A stretch of 64,000 bases of DNA, taken from Rhea pennata. Lineage: Eukaryota > Chordata > Aves > Rheiformes > Rheidae. The stretch covers positions 47,739,053 through 47,803,052 of the forward strand of contig NC_084702.1 of NCBI RefSeq assembly GCF_028389875.1, in the 5' to 3' direction. The notes below the pieces were generated by a model. It ran no database searches. It was not told the DNA's origin and saw only the letters and a program-made list of their open reading frames with translations. Positions 48,301-60,300 of this stretch are shown piece by piece. Positions within the stretch are counted from its first letter, which is position 1, and each line of letters begins with the position of its first letter. A program made the position numbers and the translations under genes.

Positions 48301-51300
48301 TTTTCTATAGTAAATTGTTAGGTATAGTAAGGATTACTGATTTCTAAAGTATGTCTGATTCTTATAGGATCATTAAACAAAGATTTTTAACAAATAATTA
48401 GTCAGTCTCTGTAATTGTGTTGAGAACAGTAACAGTGTTGAGAATAGTAACAGTGATAAGGAACATCTTCAGCTCCTTTATTTAATTCTCCTGTCCACTT
48501 TTTGCATTTTATATTAATCTGAATGCATATTCCTCAGATAAAGTGTTATTTCCGATTGTGTTAGTACTTCTAACTTGCATCAGAAAGTAGAGACCTAATT
48601 CTGATGGTAATACAGATGCATAATAATAATTAGTAACTGCAAAAACTTTAATTTCATTTGAAGTAATGTGACTCACCAAGCATAGTAGGATAAATATCCA
48701 CAAGAGATACCATATTTGATACTTGGTGCTGCTGTTTGATGCCTGGCCCCATAACTAAAAGAGGAACATGGGAACTTCCTTCATACATGCTCATTTTATA
48801 GAACTGCCGGTGTTCCATAGCAAGTTCTCCATGATCTGCAGTGAATATGATAATTGTTCTTTTAAGAAGCCCAGTATCTCTCAGAGCTGAAATAATCTCA
48901 CCTGCAACAAGAAAAAGATACTGAAAAAATACGTTCAAAATATTCCTTTAAATTTCTGTATACCTTCAGAGCAGCATGCAAACTCTCAAGTATCCTGTTC
49001 AAAGGCCTTGAAACTCCTCTCTCTGGTGTAGAAGGCAGAGCCCAAAGACTCCAGTCCAGAAAACATGTAGTAGTAAGTGAGGTTGCAGAGGTCTGCCTCC
49101 CAGTGAACCGTGGAGGAAGCTGGAACAACAGCTGTAAAAATTTTGAAGGGCGAGGATGTACCAGAGGTTGAGATGTGTTTTTGCTACATGAACCTATGGA
49201 TAATTTCCATCAAAACTAATAATAGATAGTTAATGCAACTGAAGTAAAACAGGGCAGCAGAAGTCAGGATACTAGATTTAGTGTGACGGACTCCTGAGGG
49301 TCCTTGTACTGAATCAGCAGATGTCTCTGTTTCCTGTGCCTAATTCCCCACAAGAGGCCTTATGCTTATGCATGGAAGATGGGGCAGGATCAATGAAATC
49401 AATAATTAAGCAAAACACTTACACATCTTTAATGTTAATTCACTGAGATGATTCTTGTTTAAAGAGACTAGTTACCAATCTAAAATACATTGCTGAATTA
49501 AATCCTAGTTAGAGTTATTCTGCAATATCTTCATTCCCTCAAGCCTACCAGACCCCTTTTGATCTCTTTCTCCCATTTATGATTTCGTTCATAAATGCAA
49601 AAGATAATCCTATGTATCTTTTAAAACAATTAGTTAATCCTTCTAACATTGCTAAAAGATTAGCTTATTTATTCATGAATTTCATATTAGAATGCAAATA
49701 AAATCTTGTTCTTTCACTGTCATTTCTTGAACTAAGAAATAAAACACTATCAATTAAGACCAATTTGCATTATAATTTTTACATATGTAGATCTTAAAAC
49801 AAACTAGGAAGAATTCTGAATGCTTAATTATTTTTTTCTTTTTAATTTTCACTAATATGTTGGTATACCCTAACATGGAAGGCTTCCAAAGCTCACTTTA
49901 TTGTTTAATCCATGAGTAGTAGTCATCCATTCCATGATCAAACTCTGCAAATGACTTCTGTCTCCAAGGAAACTACTTGGGCCTCAAAATTTACATTTAT
50001 TTTCGTTTTTTTTCTTGTTAGTACTTTTCAGTCTGCTCTGAATTCACATAGCCTTAAAAACTATCCTGTTATTTATCATATAGATTGATTAAGCAAGATC
50101 TGAATTGTTATTTCAAAAGACCCACCATACTATAGAATCACAGAATTAGTAAGGTTGGAAGGGACCTCTGGAGATCTTCTAGTCCAACCTGCCCGCTCAG
50201 CAGGGTCACCTAGAGCCTGTTAGACAGGGTTGCATCCAGGCAGGCCTTGAATATCTCCAGAGAAGGAGACTCCACAACCTCGTAACAGTATTTTCTTCAA
50301 ACCAAACAAAACACAACAAAAAAATCCCACTGCATTATGAAACATTACCTACCAAGCATGGCATCTGTCTCTGCACACATAGCATAATAAAATGCTCTAA
50401 TATTCCTCACTTCTTGCTTTGTAAACTCTCCTGTGCAATTCTTGGTATAAGATGAATAATAGTCTACTGGATGCATCTCTGAAAGAGAAGACCACTTGGG
50501 AATTTTAATAGCTTCATATGTTACCTAAAAATAAGTGAAAATTAAATTACTTTAGGAAGTGAAGCAAACATTTCTTTTTATAAACACATTTAATTAAAAA
50601 CTTTAAAGTATAAATTAACCATACTGAAGTTCTGGTCCAGGAAACACCAGCTGCTTATCTGTTCCATAGTACTGCTATCTCCTCCATACTTTCCTTCTGT
50701 TTTCACAGGTACCAAGTCATTTAGTTAGACAGGAGGGCTATAAAAATCAGCTAGAAACTGAGGCTAGGAGCCAGAAATATGTGCTTTGCCAGCTGATATC
50801 TTTTTTAAGAGAAAGAGATGCTGCAGAACAATTTTCTAGAACTGTACTCCAGAGTAATTACAGACGTATTGGCATAGTGCCTCATAAAAGGATAACTATG
50901 AACCATATGTATAAAAAAGACTAGATGTTATATGAGCCTATAGAGCAACAACGAAATTTACTGGGAAGGTCTCCAGAAGAGCGAGTGAAAGTCTTGATAT
51001 CTTGATAAAAAGAACTCAGTAGGACAGTCCAATTTTCCAATACATTTCTATTTGTTTCTAAAGAGGTCAAGCTATTTAGTTATAAAGGAGAGGTGTAAAA
51101 TGAGTTTGAAACTAAAAAATAGGAGCCATTCAATTACATGTAATGCTAGATTTGTATATTCAAACTGGTATTTACAGAGTTTTGTGTGCTTAAGTACTAG
51201 CTTTTAGTGTTTCAAACTATAACACATGTATTTTGCCTAGGCAAAACAGAGCTTCTAACTTGCAGATTTAAAGTACAGATTACTATAAAGCAGAAAAGAA

Positions 51301-54300
51301 TGTAATCTTAATATGGAAAAATGACTTTATTAAATAATAAAAGCACACCTGTTGCTCTCATTTATCTCTAAAAAATCTTCTCTAATAATCAGAGCTGAAG
51401 CCAAGACTATAACGATGTAGAAGCAAGTTCTGATAAATAAGCAAATCAAAAACACTAGGTATTTGCCCTTTAAAGTACTGAGAAACTCAAAAAGTATCAA
51501 GATACACACAAAAGTATTTACAACAATGTGCAATATAATCCCAAAAAAGCTACACTACGTTTTTTTTCTGTGCTTTAATGAAGTATTACAGGAAAGATAT
51601 TTCACAGGCTCTAATGATATTACTTGCTAAAATTACTCATATTGCTGTGAGAGATATGCTGACTGAACGTGTAAATCTAATACAAAAGAGGAAGGGATTG
51701 TATCGAGCTCCGACTTGATTCGCTTCATGCCCGTAGGAAAGCTGTGATTTCAGAAGTGAGAAATCAGAAGCAGAAAGGGCTCTCCAGGCTCTAGCTGACC
51801 CTGCAGCTGACGATCGAAGTCTCCATCCCAACTTTCCTACCTATCACACACCCCAGTTCCAGATCTGCATGAGGACAGGTTTTAACCCAGACATGGTAAA
51901 GACAGCACTCCTTCCTCTTCAGAGATATATACTCAATTCCCCTGTATCCCTGAGAAATGTGATGCTAGCATATCTCATGTAGTAGAAGATAAAGAATACT
52001 ATGCTTGGAGCTCAGATAAAGATTCCCGCTTCACACCATCATGCTGGTCCCAAGTCCTGCAGGAAACCTCAGCTGTGACAGCACTGGTACTCCTGCACCA
52101 AGGCTGATTTCACATAGAGCAGCAGCAGCTCAGGTGTCTGGGCAGCACACACCCAGGACTGCAGGCATAGCTCCGTGCTTGGGTTGGCCCCACACATTTG
52201 TAGTGCTTCTCCCTGATTAAATAACTAAGGCACTTAATGTCTACATGGCTCTGTGCAGCACAAAAATACTCAGATCCAAGTGGACCCTAAAAGCATTACA
52301 TCCTCCATTTACTGGTGTAACACTTACTTAAAGTACCAACCCTTGCTGAACTGAATGTGGATTTGTCCAAAGGCAGGTGCAATCTCTGTGTCTCTGATAT
52401 GGATAATTAAGAGCTGTCTGGACAGCTATATGCATAGTGTGTACATCTCTGCAGCATATGATACGTTTGACTGCACTGGGCCACATGTTCCGATACCTAC
52501 AAAGCCCTACCTCCCAAAATAGTCGATCTCTCTTGAGTTACCCAACAGGCACATCAAGTCATCTAAACAGCTGGCAAGACAGCAAGAGTTGAAGTGCCCA
52601 CAACACAGTGACAGAACCCAGCTTTGTAATACTCAAAACAGACATACTAAACCTAAAGTTTCCTTAGGGCCTACAGGAAATTGGCTACAAAAAGAAATCA
52701 AGCAAGATTAAACGACTGCAGACAACTGCTTCAGACATCCTCCCAACACTGAAGGTCCTTGGATACATTAAGTCACATTTCAGATTCCTCAAATGGTATT
52801 TATTAGTTGCTCAAGTTGCAATGGCTGCAAAAAGTGTCTACCTCCATCCATGACTGGTCAGAAGATGAACCCTTTTCTATCAGACTGGGATCTAGTTTTA
52901 AGGATTCATGAAATCTCTATGCTTGCTTGTTGTAACTCCTATCTAGGAAGAAAGCCACATGCCGCAGAAAGGTGCCAGCTGGTGCAAAATGCAGCAGACC
53001 ATCTGCTTAGCAACACAAGGTTTCATAAACATACCACATTGATACTCCACTCTTTATTAGGTCCCCAGTAAACATATAATTTAAGTTCTTCATCCTTGCA
53101 CTCAAATTTCTCCATGAAATTGATCTTTGTTTTTTTTTAAAGATTGCTTCTTCCAGAGCAGAGACATTCCAGTAGAATCAGCAAATGGTCAATAAATGAT
53201 AACATGTGGTTCATGTAACCAAACATGTATACATAGTAGTGGAAAGGAGATCAAGAAACCAAGACGTTCAAGTACCTGACCTAGATTAAGTTTAACAAAA
53301 ACTTGTCAGAGAGGTTATAGCTAATCTGTTCTAAAACCCACTGAAAGAAAGTACTACCACTTCCAGAGAAACCTGTCCTAGCAGTTAGCACCTAGGAAGT
53401 TTTCCTTAATATTCAACATGGATCTTGCTTTTTGCAAAACCAGATTATTCTTTAATGCTCTTTCTCTCTCCACGAACTTCCAACCACTGCTAGAATAAAA
53501 GAACCCACATCTTTCAACCTTAACTTGTATTTCCTTTTGCTAAATCTGTATTTTTGTGGCACTTAGATAAATAGATTTTGCAGTTCCCCAAGAAGAAAAG
53601 GCCAAAAAAGTTATATAAACTGCATATGTTTTTTTGAAGTAAGTGTAAAGTCTTTTTCAAACCTAATTCTCAGTTCTTCAGCTACAGAAAAATCTTAATG
53701 ACTTTTATACAGTGAAAGCTGTAGTCATCTGTTTATAGTTTTGTGACAGATGAGGGCATGTGGGGACCACACAAGACACAGATTTAAAATGTTTACTTCT
53801 CCTTCGGGATGGAATGGTATCTGTTGGCTTTGCACATATGGAAATAATGGGACTTTTCTACATTCTAAAAAAAAAAAAAGTTAGACTAGCAAGAAAAGCA
53901 GTTAACAGAAAAGACAGATTTAAACTTTGCATTACTGCTTCAAGTTCTGGCTTAACAGTCCAGGCAAAGTCAATCTCTCACTATAAAAGTTGGACAGACT
54001 GATTTCATATAACATCAGAGAATGGAATATGTTATAAACAATGAACCTGAGACCATTACTGAATATAGCAACTATTTCATAGTTTAGTATATAGTTTAAG
54101 ATATATTTCTAGCCTCTGAACCAAAAATTTCTTTACTGAATCAGTGACTACTGCCAACAGACCTTTTCTTTTCCCATAACCAACAGAAATTCTTCACTTC
54201 TCTTTGTTCAGTCTTAAATTGGAAATCTAGTATCTCATCCAAATATTTCTTACAGTGAACTGAAATATGAAAATTGGGTCTGACCTGAAAAACAGTTATC

Positions 54301-57300
54301 CTGTGAGGAATAAAATACTTTTTATAATACATATAAATGAATTTATACTTAAATTCCATCTTCATATACCTTTTCAAGCCAATAGGGAGATGTTAAAAAT
54401 GTAGAGGATCCAAAATTTTCTCCTGTAGAAGGTGATGGATATGGATGTGGTAAATTTAATCCCAAGTAAAGAACAAATGGTTGAGTAAAGTTAATGGCTT
54501 CTTCCTTTATCCAATTTACTGCTTTATCCGTGGTCTGCCAATCTGCTTCCATCACTCTCATATGCGTCTTATTACCAGTAAGATTGACCGTGGGTCTCCC
54601 TTCTTGTCGGAGCAGGAAGTCAACATCCCTGGTCCAGGCTTCCACACGGTTACTAAAAATAAATATGCAAGATACATATTCAGTGAAAACTGTTTTTTTC
54701 TCTCTTCCTCCAAGTAAAAAGAGCTAAGAATTCCATACAAACATAGCTGCATTCTATTTGTAACTTCTATACAAAGGACATTTTTACTAGGCTAATCAAT
54801 AGTTATTGGATATTTATAGCTTTAGTCATATTTTTCTGCTTCTGAAACTTCTTTCTTTTTTATAATTTCATGTCAGAATGGTTCATCTTCCCGCCTCTGT
54901 AAAATAGCATTCAGAAATAGCACCCGCATCTTGTGGACCTTACTCCACATTTTGCCATTGACTCACGTGCCATTTATCTGGTAAATGGCCTGGGATTTTT
55001 GTTATTCGAATAAGTCCTTTGGGAACTAACTTGCCTGGAGTAGCTGCCTTTAGAACTAATATGTGTTTTGTGGATTGTACTTCTATAGCTTTTTAAACAC
55101 TATCACTCAGGACAAAAATCTGTAAGAGTGATTTATCCTGTACAATTCCTTTTGATGCAGTCAATAAGTACTACCAAGAATAGGGAATAACAGAGGGAAA
55201 AAAAAGGTCTAGGGAGAAAGGAAGGGGAATAAAAAGACATCACTTCAATGATAAAATATTTTTGGAACAGATTTTCTAATATCATTACAACTGTTGCCTC
55301 TCTGAAACACTCAGAAATCTGAGCTGCAGATGTCCTTATTTCTTTGCCAGAGTGAATAACACCAAAACTGCCATAAACAAAAGTTGGAAAGAAACATTCC
55401 ATTTAAAATGGCAATTTTAATATCACCATAGAAATGATAAAAGAAAATATGAAACTGCTCAAGATTTGATCATGTACTTTCACTAAAACACATCATTATC
55501 AGTATTTAAAGATATCAAACTGCTTTCATCCCCACAGGAATTTTACCAGTATACTTTTAATTTCCAGAAAAACTACCAAGATTATCTATAGCAACAAAAC
55601 ATATTTTATTGTTTTAATGCCTTGTTTAGATGTACACACGCTTTCAAGATAAACAGGCTTAATCAAATTACTCAGAACAAATTTAATTAGCTAGACCACC
55701 AACAGAGATATATATGTATTTGATAAATATATATTTGATAAATATAAAAATCCAGATGATGGTAAAGGTTTGTGTGTATATATGTCAAATTGCTTCTGAT
55801 GTCATAATGTTGATATATACAGAGAAATACATTACTTAGGCCACAGACTAGTCTGATCATCTACTCAGAGTGAGGTCAGGACAAAGCTAAATAAAGAAAA
55901 ATGCAAACCAAAAAAAGCCTCAGACCATTCCCCCATTCTGGGGGCAACACAGACATGGAGGAAAAGTTATCCTCAGGCAGCGGAGAAGAAAAAGATATGC
56001 TGTAATACATGTCTTCAAAAGACTAGGTGGAGGGGCGAAGAAAGGGGGCAATATTAAATTCAATCTTTGAATTTAAACAGAAAGAGCAAGGACTTGACAG
56101 GTAGTTATTTAAAATCTTCAAAACTGAATCCCAACTCTAATGAAGGGGAATCATATCTCCTTTGCTAGCAGACAGTACTCCAAAGATAACAAGCATAGAA
56201 TGGATAAAGCCAGAGAGAAATAAAGGATGGGAAAATAACAATGTTTAAACAATGAAGACAAGGCTTAATGAATTACTACTGTTATTAATCTAAGTGAAAA
56301 TAATTCTACGATAGTCAACACCTACATCTATTTTAATTCTTACATGAAGACAGCCACTAACATTCAAAAGGACAAATGGAGTCTTTTTGACAGATAGGCA
56401 GCAGAGGCTTCACATACTCAACAGTCAGGAGGCTGAAGCTCTAGATCTTTCTTTTTATGTATGTAAGTATGTACATTTATATGTATTTATAAGTATTTCC
56501 TAGCAGCCATTTTCTTCAAATCTGATTAATCATGCAGCTATGATTAATCATCTTACAAATAAGTCACATTCAAATGGATACTTAGTATATTTCATTATGT
56601 ATTTCTATTTTGAAGGTATTTAAACTTCCATATCTAAAGAGAGAATTTATTTGTCTTTGCAATGCACTATTTGCAAGAGCTTAAGAAAAAGCAGAATCTA
56701 TTTATGCCATACAACTACACAACTTAATAACTTAATATTGCAGCAGGAAAGTTAACAATTCTTTTTTAATCAAAGTATCTACGTCAGGTGAGGGAGCGGT
56801 GGTTTTGCTCTTTAAGCAAAATTCATTTAAGTTAAGTTTCTAAAGAGATAATGTTGTGTACTGTGTGTCGCCAAATCACTTTTTTTTGGGGAACAAGCTG
56901 GTGTCCACTGAATTTAGCATCCATCTCATGCTAGTTGAACCATTCTATCTCCCTTTGCTAGTCTCCTTTTTAACAAGAAATTAAAACAAAAGGACACTTC
57001 TAATTATTTCATCAATGAACAAAAACCTTCATTATAACTATTCCACACTATTTAGAGATTACTTAATTAACTACTTAGGATTTTTAATGTCTGCACAGAT
57101 GCCATGCTAGAAATGAGATGTACATTTTCTCCGAGAAATTTTATTTGCAGTATTTATTTTTTAAATGAAAGAAAAACGTGTAAGCTCCCATTTCCATATT
57201 CCTCTTCTGGAGGCATAGAAGGGCTGACTAACCATGTATCTGTTCTAGTTTATTCTCAACCTCAACCCACATTTATTCAAGTAACAAAATAAGGGGTTAA

Positions 57301-60300
57301 TCTTGTTAAGCACAGATCTCAAACTCTCACTGACAGGCAAGTTAAAAACATAATCAAAAATTTGCATTAGGGGCTACTCTAGGATAAGGATGTATACTTT
57401 ACAGTATCTGATACCTTTGAAGTGTCTATGAATTCAGCCGACTGAATTAGTCATGAGACTAAGAACTATTTGGTCACATTATGTGATGATATGGTTACAT
57501 CTTAACTGTAGCTTTCCTTTAACAGAAAAAGTTGACTCTTGAAAGTAACAAAGCCCGTTAGTTTTATCATATGACTGCAATTTGAAAGATGTCACAATAC
57601 TTATCTAAGACTGCACAAAATTAATAAGAACTTCTACTACAGATATGAACTTTCCTGTACCTTGCTGGTGGATGTCGACCTACATATCCATTGCTTTGTG
57701 CGACTCAAACCCCATCACTACAGCAGATAAATCTATACATTGCAGAGTGAGAAAAATCAGACTGCACGGTCATGACTCCATTGATACTGATGCTTTTATA
57801 CTCTTGCAGAACCTTGAATTGACTTAATCTATTTCTCAATCTGTAGAGATTTGTAATAAAAATAATAAGATTGGTATGAACAAAAACATGAAAGTGTGAA
57901 AGCACCAGAAGAAATAGGTATGAGTAAAGTTAAAGCAATGGCATGCATCAGTAGCCAAGGACATGAATAACAGCAGTAAAACAGGTAAACACTAAGGAAG
58001 ATGCTGTCAGCATTGAGACCTTACTGCAGATCACTTGTTTACTTGATTACTGCAGATCTTGCACTCCAGTAACATAGTGGCAACAATGTTATAGCGCACT
58101 ATACCTGCCATTCCTCTTCCTGCTATTCCAATAACAAAACGGAATATAGTAAGATACCCGCAAAAGAGGAACCTAAATTTCCTGAAGCATGAAGTAAGCA
58201 AGACTTCTAGGCAAAATATCACACTAAACCAACTTCTTACTCCTAATGGGTGTTAAAGACCTATGCAAAAAAAACCAACCAACCAACCAAAAAAACCCAC
58301 TTCATCATTGCTGATCAACAGGAAACCAGGAAACAAACCAAGACCTCATCAGATGGCATGTCTTGTCTGGTCACATGCAAGTAACCCTGTTCACACTACC
58401 TGGACACACATCTTGGTTTTTTTCAGTAGGTATATGAGTATGAGATTGTGAGGGAGCAGATTCTACAAACTTAGAAAGTTAAACAACATAAAAATTACCT
58501 TCCTCTTCTGTATAGTCTTGCATGTTTTTTTAAAAAATTATTCCAATATAATAAAATTTTGCTGAGTACTAAGCACTATATATTTTTTCCACTTCGCACC
58601 CTCCACCTGAGATACTTTGTATTGAAGTGAGACTCCTTCTACAGTCTTCAGCTCAGATGACTGAAAGGAAGGTTTTTGGAATCCACATATTTATGTGTGA
58701 CCGACCTTTTTTCCGTGTCACCTTTTGTTCCTGTAATCATTTGAATAGCTAGGACATTTTGGAATTATTTAGAACTGCTCCTTTTTTAAACCTGGAGTGA
58801 CTTAGAGACAAACATTTCAAAGTTATGACATTTGTTCTATCCCAGTGAAGAGCAGTGTGAGTGCATGCTATACCATTTAGACAACATGAAATTTTCCCTG
58901 CGAAAGAGAAAAGTGCAAGGGTCTGTACAATAATGCAGATAATTTTTATTTTCCAGGGTAATTTTTATTGAAAGACTGTGCTAGAATGCCTAAGAACGAT
59001 GCACCCACAGAATCACTTCTGTCTTGCATTACTAAATAGTACAAAATCTGACCTTCTGCTTTCTCATAGAATGGTTCTGTAATAGGCACATCACCTTATG
59101 CTGATCTTAACAACCTTATATTGTTAAGATCAACTACTCTTCTAAACAGCACAAATGCCTGGAGCATTCACAACAAGCCATCTTTAACATGCAAGAACAC
59201 AAACAACTGTAAGCATTCATCTTACTGTTCCATTATGTTCCTCGCTGATAGCAACCGAAAGTTTTCTATCATTCATAGAATCATAGAATCAGTAAGGTTG
59301 GAAGGGACCTCTGGAGATCTTCTAGTCCAACCTGCCCACTCATCAGGGTCATCTAGAGCCTGTTAGACAGGGTTGCATCCAGAGAAGGAGACTCCACAGC
59401 CTCTCTGGGCAACCTGTTCCAGTGCTCCATCACTCTCACAGTGAAGAAATTCATACGAACAAGCACAAAGAATCAAAATATGACTGTTGTATATTTAACT
59501 GCTTCTTACTGAAAAAGTGTTAAGGATAATTCGGTCTTCAAATAAGATTCTAAAGCAAAAGACCTGAGGAAGAGCATTCATCTGTTCATAGCTGACATAG
59601 TAAGTTATTAAGCAGAGGTGTAGACAGAGACAACAAGGAAGCATTAGAGTACTTAAATATATACACTGTTTAGTAAAAGAAATAAACATGAACATCATAA
59701 GCTTTTGCTTCAAGTCTGTAGCTGAATGATCCCTTATTTCCAATATAGACTTGACATTTAGGGGAAAAAAAAGAAAGAACAGAAAAAAAAGCCTTTCTTT
59801 TTTTTACCATGTGAAACTGGAAAAGTTTTTATTAATTTAGGCAACTAACTTTCTTCTCAAGTGGGTAATATTTATAAAGTACTTTGTAGATAAAAAAGCA
59901 GTATGTAAATGCTACATACGACTAATTACTAACCTGTAATATATACCATTGTTTAAAAAAAAATCTATGTTTTGTGATTGTAGATTTAACACTCAAATAT
60001 TATTATGTATTTTTTTCTTTTCTGCTTTTCCTACACTGCTGAAATAAACAAGCTAAGAAGTCTCAAGGAAAGGCAAAAACAGCTTATGCATTTCCTTTGT
60101 GAGCAATACCAATAATCAAATATAGCCTTCTTTCATGTTGGGCAAACCCACAATTTTGATCTTCATCTTCCAGATAAAGGTAAAAGACAAAGTGCATCTG
60201 CATGAGATATGCTTGCTTCTGCATAAAGTTGCAGGACAGAGCCTTGCTAGGTTCCTAATATAATTCCTCTAAAATAAAAGCTACTACCATTTCAATCAGA

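Larger units (their letters stand above)
50525..54369. other. ARSK intron 4 with LINE remnants
   Basis: Contains an L2-like reverse transcriptase remnant (52.64-53.15 kb, plus strand) and an antisense CR1 piece (53.3-53.56 kb), both listed. Near the donor the intron resembles the start of exon 5 (see findings). The remainder shows nothing recognised. Confidence 0.55.

Noticed and set aside
54349-54369. ARSK exon 4 read through to the stop after VYEDGI as a genuine C-terminus
   Set aside because: Alignment with human ARSK shows splicing after LEK and continuation in exon 5 (VTYEAIKIPKW), with matching phase.
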